A stretch of DNA of 64,000 nt, taken from positions 186,001-250,000 of the forward strand of contig CATNEN010000026.1 of NCBI GenBank assembly GCA_950097015.1. The letters run 5' to 3'. Made by a program: the position numbers and the translations under genes. Positions within the stretch are counted from its first letter, which is position 1. The number at the start of each line of letters is the position of its first letter. Positions 37,701-48,249 of the stretch are shown piece by piece. The notes beneath the pieces are model-generated. The model saw only the letters and a list, made by a program, of their open reading frames with translations. It made no database searches and was not told the DNA's origin. Origin of the DNA: Macrostomum hystrix. Taxonomy: Eukaryota; Platyhelminthes; Macrostomidae.

Positions 37701-40700
37701 TTACTGCTTATAATTGTAAATTAATAAGAAATTTAGTTAAGCAAAAAAGACGGCAATCTTTGAAAGCTGAAACCTTATTGCTCTTTTCTCTCAGGTTAAT
37801 TATCTTTAGAATATTAGTAACGCAAGTTCTCACGAAGTCATCAAGCTATATCCGTTTCTGCTAAAGTACTTTTGATGTTGACCCCAGTTAATTCTATTGT
37901 ATTCACCTGCTAGTTTTAGTTTTGTTTTAAAAAATGCAAAAGAAAATGTTATTTGTACAATACACAATTAGAAAGCTAACTCTGTCATCTCGACATAAAA
38001 TTTTCCCTTTCACTCGTAGGTTTCTAATTCTCTCATCACGATTTTTGATTCTCAAATCTCGATTTCTGATTCTCCCACCTGGATTTATGATTTTCCCATC
38101 TCGATTTCTCATTCTCCGACCTGGATTTCTGATTCTCCCACCTGGATTTCTGATTTTCCCATCTCGATTTCAGATTCTCCCACCTGGATTTCTGATTCTC
38201 CCACCTGGATTTATGATTTTCCCATCTCGATTTCTCATTCTCCCACCTGGATTTCAGATTCTCCCATCTCGATTTCTGATTCTCCCATCTCGATTTCTGA
38301 TTCTCCCACCTGGATTTATGATTTTCCCATCTCGATTTCTCATTCTCCCATCTCGATTTCTGATTCTCCAATCTCGATTTCTGATTCTCCCACCTGGATT
38401 TATGATTTTCCCATCTCGATTTCTCATTCTCCCACCTGGATTTCAGATTCTCCCACCTGGATTTCTGATTTTCCCATCTCGATTTCAGATTCTCCCACCT
38501 GGATTTATGATTCTCCCATCTCGAATTCTGATTCTCCCACCTGGATTTCTGATTTTCCCATCTCGATTTCAGATTCTCCCACCTGGATTTCTGATTCTCC
38601 CACCTGGATTTCTGATTTTCCCATCTCGATTTCAGATTCTCCCACCTGGATTTCAGATTCTCCCACCTGGATTTCTGATTCTCCCACCTGGATTTCTGAT
38701 TTTCCCATCTCGATTTCAGATTCTCCCACCTGGATTTATGATTCTCCCATCTCGAATTCTGATTCTCCCACCTGGATTTCTGATTTTCCCATCTCGATTT
38801 CAGATTCTCCCACCTGGATTTCTGATTCTCCCACCTGGATTTCTGATTTTCCCATCTCGATTTCTCATTCTCCCACCTGGATTTCTGATTCTCCCATCTC
38901 GATTTCTGATTCTCCCATCTCGATTTCTGATTCTCCCACCTGGATTTCTGAATCACATATCTTGATTTTTGATTCTCCTATCTTGATTTCTGGTTCTCCC
39001 ACCTGGATTTCTGATTTCACACATCTCGATTTCTCATTCTTCTATCTCTGTTTTCCAACCCAGTTAGGCAGCTAGCAATGATCCTATTTGCCTAATTCTC
39101 CTATCTTCCCCGTCACTCACAGATCCGGGCGGGCCCAGGAAGCCCAGTAGGCCGGTGCGCACAAAGGTATCCCTATCCGAGACTGATTCGCCAGAATCCG
39201 TGCTTGGCTGGCAGCGAAACACCTGGTTGCTAAGTCCGGCTAAGCCCCAGTAACGCTGCCCGGTGTACTGGGCGCAGACGCAGATTTCGCCAACCTCGTC
39301 CTGGCGGCACAGTCGCGGCGCGTCCAACTTGACAACAGCTACCGCGGCGTTTGGCATCACCTGAAGTCGAATAAGGGAGAACGCGTGCATTTAATAGATG
39401 AATGGGCTCTTGATAAACACACCAAAAACAGTTATAAACACAACACAAAAACACTATAAACCCCACAACAAGTGTTATAAACAAGAAAAACATGCTGCAA
39501 AACATACTTAAGCAGCACGATAACAGCTTTCTACCTGTCCACAATCCTGCAAAGTTAACGAAGTATAGGAGGCCTCCGAGTCAACGCGGACAACACCGTG
39601 GCTTAAGCCGAGCATGCTTAGAACGCCCCGACCCGTGGCTCCGCCACTGCCGCTGCCGCTGCTGCCGCTGCTGCTGCTGCCAGGCCGGCGCACCGACACA
39701 GTCAAAGATTCGGACGAATAGGCGCACGGACACATGACCTCAGATCGGAGGCCGCGCGATTGAAAAGCGGCTACAAAGGAGTCGCAGCTGGTCAATGACC
39801 AGGGATTTGCGCCGTCGGACACAACCAGACAGCGCAGAGATGCCAGGTTCAAATCTGACTTGTCTCCACTGCCGCCTCTATGCTGTTGAAGCTGCGAATC
39901 TCTCCCGGCAGCCAGCAGTGACCAATAGAGATCGCGCGACTTAGCCAGAGCAACGGAGGCTCTCAATTTAGAAGTTAACCGCAGCCAGGCTAGAGGCTCG
40001 GCTTTCATGACATTGTAGGGCACGTGAAGAGTGTGAACGCCGGAGCAGATGGCGGCCAGTATGCCGTGCCACAGGCCAAGTTCGCGTTTAGCGTCCAACA
40101 GGCACATCATTGTCTCGCCGTTTGAGTAGCCCATAGTTGAGCACAGTGCCCTAGTGTGAGCTAGCAGGGCTGCTCTTGTAATGCACACTCCGCGCACGCT
40201 GCCGTCTCTACCGTATGCGTATTCAATGCAGGCCAGAGAGCCCGGATCTAATCCGCCCGGAGACAGCGCCGGCGCAACCCAGTCTTTTGGCGGCGTGGCC
40301 AGACTGCTGCCGGAGTCGCGGCCGGCTGCGGACCAGAGCAGGCCGGGCGGCCAGCCGGGATAGGTGGGCGGCTCGTGACCGCCTTTGGTTGCCGCCCGGT
40401 AGAATGAGTCGCTGGTTAGTAGGACCCGCACCTGTTTGTTATTTGGCATAAAATAGCTTTATACTTCACGCTTACATTCCATGGGTCTCCAGGCTTAGAA
40501 TCCATGGGTCTCCAGGCTTAGATTCCATGGGTCTAAGGCTTAGATTCCATGGGTCTTCAGGCTTAGATTCCATGGGTCTTCAGGCTTAGATTCTATGGGT
40601 CTTCAGGCTTAGATTCCATGGGACTTCAGGCTTAGATTCCATGGGTCTCCAGGCTTAGATTCCATGGGTCTAAGGCTTAGATTCCATGGGTCTCCAGGCT

Positions 40701-43700
40701 TAGATTCCATGGGACTTCAGGCTTAGATTCCATGGGTCTTCAGGCTTAGATTCTATGGGTCTTCAGGCTTAGATTCCATGGGACTTCAGGCTTAGATTCC
40801 ATGGGACTTCAGGCTTAGATTCCATGGGTCTTCAGGCTTAGATTCCATGGGTCTTCAGGCTTAGATTCCATGGGTCTTCAGGCTTAGATTCCATGGGACT
40901 TCAGGATCTAAATATTTCTCACCTCCAAGGAGCTCAACAGGAAGCCAGTAGCCGAAGCGCATAAAGGCGGCGGTTCAACCGGGACAGCCACCAAGCCAGC
41001 GAGTTGGCAAGCCAGAAATCCCACACCGAAGCCAGCCGGGTCGTGGCCCGGATAAGCCAGGGCGACTCGATCGCCGGGCTTCAAGCTGAGATCGCCCCGA
41101 TGGCCGAGTCGATTCAGCAGATGATGCGCCAACTTTCTCGATCGGCTAAACAGCTTGGCGTAGCTAAGCGTAGATGAAAGCCGGCCGCCAGGCTCCACAG
41201 TTGACATCGCCGGCGACTTGGATGTCGAAGCTTTGGCCAGCGCCTCTTCTAGGCTGGCGGCTGCAGGCGGCGGCAATGCGGCCGGCTCGCCAAGCACCGG
41301 CAAGCTCTCCTCACCCTGAGGCCGCGGCGCCGATGAGTCGGGCGTCTGGCGTCGGCCAGCCGACGGTAGAAGCTCGTCGTCGTCTTCGTCAAGGTACATC
41401 TCTGGCAGAGGTCGGCGCTTCGGATGAGCCAGTGTCTGCATCAGCTGTTGGATCTTGGCTGAAGTGCGCGACTGTGGCGGAGCCGGCGACTGCTGTGCCT
41501 GGGATTAATGACGTAACTTATATCTTTCAATTGCTTTTAATGTACAGCTACCAAGGGTTGTAAAGTTGTGAAGTCTACTCTACAACCTCAACAACTACCA
41601 TCACCGCATCATCTGTCAATTTTTTGTGCTGCACCCGAACGGAGCAACGCAAGCACACGAAACTCAAGACCGTCGAGATATTCAATGGATCTGGCCGAAG
41701 GTCGGTTTTTTCTTAAAAGCGCTGGTATATTTCATACACCCCTATACGCGAATTAGCACTGTGCCTCAGTGCGGCCTTCAGTATGTCACCCGAATGTGCC
41801 TGCATCATCCCTGTCTTTGGTCATTACCTACCTTTATCTAGACGGACTGCTGGACCTTCAAGGGCTACATAGGCCACTATGGACACCCTGTCGCGAATTT
41901 CTCTAATTTCACTGATCAAGACTAAATATTAGACGCAGCTCAACCACAGGACACCCTCGCATAGTCTGTCAACCAATCAGTCACCACCCGACGCTGCTGC
42001 CATTCAGGCGCTGCCAAAAAATTGTCAGGGGGGGGAATTTCCACCCGTTGGTACGAGTATAAAAATGGGCGGCAAAATTGCTTGGTAGACCTACTGTTAA
42101 TAAAACTTCATATTTCACCGAAGATTCAGGGGGTGTGGCAGAGCGGTTAACAGTGTGTGTTCAGGGTTTTAAGGGAGTCAACGAGTCAACGAAACGGGCA
42201 GAAAAGTCAGCTCAATGGGTCTACTATCACCAAATGGTGTGCTAGTTCCGACAGCCCTCCTTCAAAAGTATTATATTTACTATGCTGGGGGGGTCGGTGG
42301 CAGAGCGGTTATCGCATTTGTCTCTCGCACCAAGGTCTCTAAGTTCGATTTCGAGGCGAGGCAACATTTATTTGGGGCGCAGCCGCGTAGAGAAGGCTTG
42401 GTGACTTGTCGTGCAATTTACGCCCTTGAGGGTCAACCTCCAAGGCACAGTGAAGTTTACACTGCCTGATGAGGAGAAAGTCAGGGCAGATATACACACC
42501 TGTGTGAGCGTATGCCTGCGTATGTGTCTGTGTGCGTGTGTGCTCAGGAGTCAGCGAAATGGGCAGAATTGCCTCCTCGCTGGCTGCGGGTCTAGTGTCA
42601 CTAAATGATGTGCCATTGCCAGCAGCCCTCCTGCAATTATTATTTTTATCAATGCTGGACATGCCTTTGCTGAGGACTGTTGTTGCTGCTGCTGCTGGCG
42701 CAGCTGCTGGGCGACGGCGTCGTCAACTCGCCGGAGTGTCGCCATTGAAAAGTTTCCGACGCCGCCGCTATCTGTACCTAATTGTCGACTATCATTAGTT
42801 GGCATGCCTAGATAAGCATTGCCGCGTATCACATAGGCGCCACTAGACTGCTGCTGGCGTGAAGGCGATTGCTGCTGCTGCTGAGCCGCAGACGGCGAGT
42901 CTTCAGTTCTGTGGCCACCGCCTTCGAGTGTAAATTTAACGGCACCGTTTTCTTCGCTGCCGCCACCGTTTCTCTCGACGTTATTGGCCACTACGTCGTC
43001 GATATCGTCGTCATCGTTGACATCATCGTCGTCGTCTAGACCGTCGTCGGTTGAGTCACCCTCGCTTGACACTGTTGCTTAATAATTCAAGAACGTTTGC
43101 TATTGAATATTATTACTAAAAAAGAATATCAACAAACGCTATTTTGCAGTTTGATACAGGTACAATTCCATTTGCTGTAGCCAAATGCACAGGTTTTGGA
43201 AACCAAAGAAAAAAATACCTCGCATAGCAGCCGTCTGCTGGGTGGTACGCCGTCCCGATGGTAGAGGCGGAGCTGTCACAGATGCAGGCGCTGCTGCCGC
43301 TGTTCCCGAACCTGCCTCTCGATGTCGAGCAAGTGCAGCCTGGACAGCTTCAGCGCGAATTTCAGAATGATAGCGAATATCGTCGCGCTTGGCGCCACTG
43401 CCACGCAAAGCAGGTGATTGCGCAGGCTCAACCTGTGTTTTTGTGCCACTGCTAGCTGCTGCTGCTGCTGCTGCTGGCATTTGCTGCTGCCGCTTAACAA
43501 CATATGGATCCAAAAGTCTGGCACGTTTCTTCTTGTAACCCTTCTGGGTGATGTCACCTGATGGATAATGGATCGCACTTAACTATTAATTAAGTTTTGC
43601 TTTTAATTTGCATTATTTATCTACTTAGTTAAAAAATAGTATTGTTTTGTAGTTTCTTCTTTGTCTTTTGAAGTAACACTTCTATAATTGATATAGGAAA

Positions 43701-44585
43701 GAAAAGTATCTTCTAGAATGAAAGAGGTATCATTTAATAGACAGCAATTAAACAGAGTAGAGATAAAAATCTCTTTGGTTCATACCACTTCATAGTTTGC
43801 TATAGTTCTTACTGATAATGATAAGAAAAATTCTAAAATTCTAATTAGCTAACAGCTAAAGAAAAATCAATTGTTATGCTTGAAGTTTTATTGCAATAGT
43901 AGACTCTATACTTCTAATTTTATGTTTTTTATTTGCTAACAAATATTTATTCTGTTTGTTATACAACAATACCAACAAATTGATCTTTGATAGCATTATC
44001 TAGCTAGGAATTTTTCTTATTAAAGGCCTTGACAATATAAAGATAAGTAAAGGCATAACTTAAAACTCAATTTTTTATTTGATATGTAAGGTTGGTGCTT
44101 TAAATATAAATATATGTTCTAGCTATGTTTTAAACAGATGCTTATATACATTCAATTAGCAAACTTTAGCTTGTTCACATGTACAATAAACCAAGAACAA
44201 TTGTATAAATTAATGATAAAAAGAATTTACTTTAGGTTTGTTTGACTAAAGCCCTGCCCAATTATAGCCAAATTAAGCTATAGAGCTCTATATTTCAGAC
44301 TAGCTAGGTGCTTAGCAAGGCTTGCCCTAGGCATAAAAAATGTTGGCCTGAATGCTAAATAAAGAAAAAACAGAACTGCAACTAATTAGCAGTCAGTTTG
44401 GACAAATAAAAATACTTAATAGTTACAGTTCTGAATTGTGACATTTCAGGTTTATTATTACATTTAAATATAAACAATATCGCGCAAGAATATTAACACT
44501 CACCATCTGATAGCTCAAGTTCAAGTTCAGCCAATTTGGCTCGTACATCAAGAGGAAGAGATGATATATCAATGTCCATGGACAT
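28746..44585 (-). CDS. Disco-interacting protein 2 (DIP2), complete
   Basis: Ten coding exons, high to low: 44,585-44,504; 43,557-43,219; 43,071-42,665; 41,498-40,923; 40,431-39,535; 39,360-39,121; 34,006-32,537; 31,756-31,445; 30,808-30,414; 28,998-28,746 (stop TAA). Phases agree throughout, giving about 1,656 residues. The N-terminus MSMDIDISSLPLDVRAKLAE plus DITQKGYKKKR is the DMAP1-binding domain. SAKIQQLMQTL follows near residue 290. Two adenylate-forming (AMP-binding) domains follow, about 330-880 and 1,000-1,650, with hallmarks GDRVALAYPG, YLDFSVSTTG, LCLDPYSGLGFVLWCL, RTGLLGF, VVSGRRHN and RGEKQRMHLRDGF. The end DPIYVAYNL is typical of the family. DIP2 proteins act in axon guidance and neuron shape and in lipid homeostasis, with a fatty-acyl-AMP-ligase-like fold. 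Unusual here: polyglutamine tracts in exons 3 and 9 and a probable GC donor after exon 3. Most introns contain minisatellites or SINEs. Confidence 0.95.
29215..30120. repeat. 18-bp minisatellite in the last DIP2 intron
   Basis: About 50 units of gttcgttaaaatacccag with cat/cgt/cgc and ccag/ctag/cccg variants. It fills most of the intron between exons 9 and 10. Because 18 is a multiple of three, spurious Leu/Asn/Ile/Gly-type and Lys/Tyr/Pro/Gly/Ser-type frames are open on opposite strands. Confidence 0.97.
30598..30627 (-). repeat. CAG/CTG microsatellite coding polyglutamine in DIP2 exon 9
   Basis: About nine ctg triplets on the plus strand, read as consecutive glutamines on the minus strand between SLG and YARTGFLGF. 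The preceding stretch is Gly/Asp-rich. It sits in a loop just before a conserved strand of the second adenylation domain. Confidence 0.9.
31235..31360. repeat. 20-bp short tandem repeat in a DIP2 intron
   Basis: About six units of cctgtcctaattctattcta/g, between exons 8 and 9. Looser copies of the same words (tacctgtct, ttacattctacctg) extend left to about 31,010, suggesting a repeat still growing from a degenerate seed. Confidence 0.85.
34095..34497 (+). mobile_element. SINE-1 copy in a DIP2 intron
   Basis: Carries the B-box region, the ggtcgcagccgcggaaagaa body, tgtacacacctgtgtgtgtg and the agcgaggaggcaatt-type 3' half. It has an extra segment of about 70 bp in the middle (about 34,235-34,325) not found in the other copies. 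Antisense to DIP2. Confidence 0.8.
34505..34600 (+). mobile_element. SINE-2 tail fragment
   Basis: Contains gtccatggactgaacagcca and the following tacgcagcctatagatgcgc, the 3' part of the SINE-2 family, directly after the SINE-1 copy. Confidence 0.6.
34610..35490. other. AT-rich intron sequence
   Basis: Part of the long DIP2 intron (34,007-39,120). No nested gene recognised. A short ATT microsatellite is near 34,610. Confidence 0.4.
35505..37400. repeat. 31-bp minisatellite in a DIP2 intron
   Basis: About 61 units of ctttgacaccaaatgcttcg followed by atattgtgggg. The central block (about 35,650-36,960) is very uniform, with agt/att/gag single-base variants. Both edges (35,505-35,650 and 36,960-37,400) are made of a second subfamily with gaggattcgacac and actaaatgcttcaat. 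The unit is stop-free in all three minus-strand frames, producing overlapping frames of more than 500 codons that I do not regard as genes. Confidence 0.97.
37405..38015. other. Unique intron spacer
   Basis: AT-rich, no exon recognised, between the 31-bp and 21-bp arrays in the same DIP2 intron. Confidence 0.4.
38020..39050. repeat. 21-bp minisatellite in a DIP2 intron, with higher-order structure
   Basis: About 49 units of two alternating types, gattttcccatctcgatttc and gattctcccacctggatttc (each plus one base). Blocks of these recur: a segment beginning ggatttatgattctcccatc is repeated 231 bp (11 units) further on (about 38,501 and 38,732). The array ends about 70 bp from the donor of DIP2 exon 6. 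Confidence 0.97.
40470..40910. repeat. 23-bp minisatellite filling a DIP2 intron
   Basis: About 18 units of aggcttagattccatgggtc plus ttc, ctcc-, act- or taa-variants. It occupies about 90% of the 491-bp intron between exons 4 and 5 and stops within about 20 bases of the exon 4 donor. Confidence 0.96.
41561..42130 (+). mobile_element. Possible solo LTR or other promoter-bearing element
   Basis: Within the DIP2 intron 41,499-42,664, a TATA box (tataaaa, 42,058-42,064) is followed only 35 bp later by a polyadenylation signal AATAAA (42,099-42,104). That compact order is typical of LTRs. Proposed ends tgtaaagttgtg and gaagattca are guesses. No coding part or second LTR is present. Confidence 0.3.
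42122..42280 (+). mobile_element. SINE-1 copy with internal deletion
   Basis: Head gtggcagagcggttaacag is joined directly to the 3' part (tcaacgaaacgggcagaaaa, gtctactatcaccaaatgg, cagccctcct). The middle of the element is missing. Confidence 0.7.
42288..42650 (+). mobile_element. SINE-1, full length, abutting DIP2 exon 3
   Basis: Full element from ggtcggtggcagagcggtta to gccctcctgcaattattatt. Its 3' end lies about 15 bases from the donor of DIP2 exon 3 (42,665). Antisense to DIP2. Confidence 0.87.
43575..44500. other. First DIP2 intron
   Basis: AT-rich intron without arrays, SINEs or recognised exons, unlike most DIP2 introns. Confidence 0.5.
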
Positions 44586-44589
44586 TATT

Positions 44590-45860
44590 GTATGTTTTAA
44601 ATGAGGTTAACCAGAAATATTTTAAAATTATAGTTGCAATAAGTTAAAAGCAAAAATGAAAATTTGATGTAGGGCCTACTGGATATTTTACAATGCAAGG
44701 AAAATCAATACATATTTAAGCCACCGTCACAACTAGAGCACAAAATATGACAATACAGGTCAAGAGTGTGGCAAAATGACGATAACAAAAAAGTTAATGT
44801 TGAAACACAACCCTACAAACACATTTGCGCTATTTTTTATCGTTTTTTCACGCTTAGATATCAATTTTAAAATTTCGCTTAAAAGTGAAATTAGATCATT
44901 GCTTCAGTATAACACAGCTTACCAATAAAGCTTTGTACAGATACAATATTACAGCACCCCCAAGCAGCTAAAAATAATGAAATTAAACGGAAAAATACTA
45001 TTTACCCAACTATGAGCAAAATATTGTCTATTATCTTTTCTAGGCTATGGTCAGTTTAAAACCAGACTGGCAAATTCAAGCGCACTCCTTAATCAGGTGG
45101 TGAAATGCATCGCTACATGATTGAAATAGTCGGGTTAAAAATATGCTGAAAATCATGAATATATTTGGTGCGATCCAAAGCCTACAAATGCGATCGAAGG
45201 TCTTAACAAAATGAAAAGACTGCTGAAAACAAGTCTGTCTCTACTAGCTGTCTTGTTGTATTGATCGTCATTTCATTGATCCAGATTTTCATGGATTAAT
45301 TCGTGCATCGATTGTAATAAAAATGTTTTACTTTGACGAAAGAGATTAAAACCAAATTCGTTTACGATAAATTAAGCTGGAGAGCTGATGATCAAGTAAT
45401 GCCTGTTCTTCAGGCTCCGTAGCCAGCCCTGCAGTGCCGAAATTCAAGTGCAGAGCTGATCAGCTACATGGGTGAGTTGATTAAGAATGCAATTTAATAC
45501 GAACAACAAAAATGGCCTGATATTGTCAGTGAGACATATCAAATGGCATTTAAGAATAGCCCCCTACTGGGTCTCTCTCTTCGCTAAGATTCCCTTTATG
45601 TTTAATCAATTATAATTGATAACACTTGCTCAGTTCCCACAGTGACATTCCAAGTTTACTATTGTTTTTGTCTCAGAAGAGGCCTTCAATTAATGGAGTC
45701 CTTAAAACAGTTTTTATTAATGCCGCTACGAACAGTGTCCGTAAATCATTTTTTTATTCGCCTTTTCTATTCTTTGTTCTTTCAACTGAGTCTTCTGTTG
45801 AGAGAAAAAATAATTAATTAATAAGGTGAGAATTGCGTCAGCTGCATATGAATGGTTCCA
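44590..45860. other. Intergenic region between DIP2 and the secreted-protein gene
   Basis: Divergent promoter region (DIP2 leftwards, small secreted gene rightwards). No clear TATA box for DIP2 was found. No gene recognised. Confidence 0.4.
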
Positions 45861-45873
45861 CTCTCTGAGCCCA

Positions 45874-45880
45874 TATAAAA
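45874..45880 (+). promoter_or_regulatory. TATA box of the small secreted-protein gene
   Basis: tataaaa about 83 bases upstream of the ATG at 45,957. A start of transcription about 30 bases downstream would give a leader of about 50 bases. Confidence 0.65.
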
Positions 45881-45956
45881 TACTTCATTAGGCCATTGAT
45901 TCTCAGAAGAGTCCTTTGTGCTAAAAAAGTCGGTACACTATTACTATACTTCAAAC

Positions 45957-46253
45957 ATGTACAAACTGTGCAACCTGCTCATTGCCCTGTCGATGGTTGC
46001 CGTCGCCTCAGCCTCCTACACAGTCCAGCAGCGTGACGAGATCATCAACGATCTCATCCACGAAGTCATGCCATTCATCAGTGTGGACATGGAATGCGTC
46101 CGCCAGGCCGGTATCAGCTCGCTCAGCTGCGTCATCAGCAGCCTGTTCGGCTGCGCCCTGTCCAACAGCTTCGATCCGGCGCGCATCGCCCACTGCCTGG
46201 CCAGCAGCTGCGGCGGCAGCGCCATCGATCTGATCCGCTGCATCAAGATCTGA
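45957..46253 (+). CDS. Small cysteine-rich secreted protein, 98 residues, unknown family
   Basis: The ATG at 45,957 opens a single-exon frame to TGA at 46,251-46,253. The start is chosen because it puts the hydrophobic segment LLIALSMVAVASA at the N-terminus as a signal peptide, likely cut near residue 20; an upstream in-frame start at 45,918 would bury it. The mature part is about 78 residues with six cysteines (47, 58, 66, 80, 85, 95), enough for three disulfides, and a helical look (DEIINDLIHEVM, DLIRCIKI). Codons are GC-rich like those of the conserved genes. With a TATA box and no intron it resembles a highly expressed gland or epidermal product. I recognise no family, so function is open. 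Confidence 0.75.
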   Translation: MYKLCNLLIALSMVAVASASYTVQQRDEIINDLIHEVMPFISVDMECVRQAGISSLSCVISSLFGCALSNSFDPARIAHCLASSCGGSAIDLIRCIKI

Positions 46254-46530
46254 GAGCTTCCAGGCATTCTGCATGCCAACTAACACAAGCTGCTTGCGCA
46301 TATAAATACATTCTCTCGAGCCAGTAATTTGGACAAGACTTCGTAGTGCTTTAATTTACTATAATTATTGAGACTTTCAATTTACTAAGGTTCTTGAGAA
46401 AGCTTCTGGTGTTTTCTTAGAACACGGTTAAATGTATCTAAATTCAGAAAACGCTGATTCCTATTCCTATTCAATATAAGAGTAAGATAGGAACTTCATC
46501 TAAACCATTTGGGCCTGATGTACAACAAGT

Positions 46531-46602
46531 GCATGGCAACAGCCGCAGCTATTGCGACGGCACTTCCAAAGGCTGTGTACAGCTGTTCAGTCCGCGGACT
46601 AG
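46531..46602 (-). mobile_element. SINE-2 tail fragment
   Basis: Reverse complement of the family's 3' part (ggactgaacagctgtacaca, agcctttggaagtgcc), abutting the SINE-1 copy that starts near 46,603. Confidence 0.55.
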
Positions 46603-46774
46603 GGCTCGAATCAGCGTAGGGGCTTGTTGTGCCGTTTGCCGTTGTGTTCGTTGTGCCAAACTCCAAAGCACAGTGAGAGTGTACACTGCCTGACGATGAG
46701 GAAACAAGGCAGATTTACCTCTCTGTGTGAGAGTGTGCCTGCGTACAGTATTTGCGTGCTCAGGATTCAGCGGA
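46603..46774 (+). mobile_element. SINE-1 copy, 5' part, interrupted by a retroelement
   Basis: Degraded SINE-1 body (cacagtgagagtgtacactg, cctgacgatgagg, gtgagagtgtgcctgcgtac) ending in attcagcgga. Its missing 3' part is at 48,161-48,245, after the inserted reverse-transcriptase fragment. Confidence 0.75.
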
Positions 46775-48160
46775 AGATTTGATGCTACTGCAGCTGCTGA
46801 CAGCTAAGATCGTCTCCATCCCCAAGAAGGGCGCATCCACCAGTCTGGACAACCAACGCGGCATTGCACTAGAATGCACTCTGGCAAAGCTGCCCAATGC
46901 TGTACTGCGCAACCGACTGCTGCCTGGCCTTAGCCAACTTCTCCTGAGCCCCCAAAGTGGCTCTAGGCCGGGCCGCTCGACAACAGAGCAGATTGCAGCC
47001 CTACGAGCAGTCGTCGAGGCCTGTAAAACTCGCAAAAAGCCGTCTCAATTGTCTTTGTAGATATCCGTAAAGCTTTTGACTCAGTGTGTCGGCGTGCTCC
47101 TCGAGCACTATGGCGTCCCTCCGGCTCTCATCTCTGCAGTGATGGACCACTACAACGACAGCCAAGCCTTTGTCCAAACCAGTGATGGCCCAACTGAGGA
47201 ATTCTGCACAAGCTCCGGAGTTCTCCAATGTGACACGCTGTCCCCACTGCTCTTCATCCTTGTCGTCGACTACGTGCTGCGCCGAAGCCTTACACCCGGA
47301 GTTCCCACCGGAGCTCCCACCACGGCGCTGTCCTTCTGCCTGCTCTCGCGTACGCCGACGACATCGCTCTGCTGTGCCGCAGTCCGGCTGCCGCCCAGAG
47401 AGCGCTCTCAAGACTCTGTGAGGCGAGCGCCCGAGTCGGACTGCAAATCAACGCGCGCAAGACGGAGGTGCTGCACGTGGGCACCGATAGAGCACCAATC
47501 CTGACCCTGCCAGATGGGGAAGTCATCTCGGTCTACCAATACTTCTGATACCTGGGCTTCCCTCGTGCTGAGTCCTGACTCCATCATCGCTGACCGGAGG
47601 TCGCAGGCCTGGCGCGCGGCGCATCTCTTAAGGAAGGCTTGCAGCTCCTCTGCCAACGACGACCTGAAGATGCGCCTGTTTCGCGCTGCCGTAGAGCCAA
47701 TTCTTCTGTTCGTACTGGAGGCAGTGCCTCAGTGCCACTGGATGACTGCCTCGAGGTCTCGAGCCCTTGACGCTGCCTACCGATCGCTGATGCGGTTCGC
47801 CCTCGGCATCCACTACCCAGAGCAGGTGCCGACGGACCTGCTGATGGCGCGAGCACGCGTGCCTCAGCACAGCGCCACCCTCCAGCGGCACCGGCTGATG
47901 CTTGTCGGCCACTGCATCTGCAGCTGCGGCAGTAGATAAAACTCGCTGGCGCTCACCCTGCTGCACCAGCCGACTGAGCGTCTCCGATGGGACCAAGGCC
48001 GGACCACCACGCTGACCGCCACGCTGGAGTCTGACCTGCAAGACATTAATCTAACTCCTCGATGTGCCACAAACTGTCCATCTCGTCTTTTCTGCGAGCG
48101 CGTGCGCGCAAGGCGCCTAACTTAATCTTCGCGTCTCGATATATTACGAGCGTATATAGA
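46775..48160 (+). pseudogene. Non-LTR retrotransposon fragment (reverse transcriptase), inactive
   Basis: Pieces of a reverse transcriptase lie in order on the plus strand but in different frames. They are an entry region (IVSIPKKG…SLDNQRGIAL), a PGRSTTEQIAAL region, the first catalytic-Asp block (VDIRKAFDSV), a block with SSGVLQCDTLSPLLFILVVD, the YADDIALL catalytic box near 47,350, and thumb/C-terminal sequence (LFRAAVEPILLFVLEA). Several frameshifts and stops separate them. There is no apurinic endonuclease and no 5' end, so the copy is dead. The insert is flanked by cagcgga on both sides (46,768-46,774 and 48,161-48,167). The clade is not assigned. Confidence 0.85.
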
Positions 48161-48245
48161 CAGCGGAATGGGCACATTTGCCTCCTCCATGGCTGCGGAT
48201 CTAGTGTCACCAAATGATGTGCCCACAGCCCAGCAATTTTAAATA
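48161..48245 (+). mobile_element. SINE-1 copy, 3' part
   Basis: cagcggaatgggcacatttg through tctagtgtcaccaaatgatg to the AT-rich tail, continuing the SINE interrupted at 46,774. Confidence 0.8.
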
Positions 48246-48249
48246 ACAA

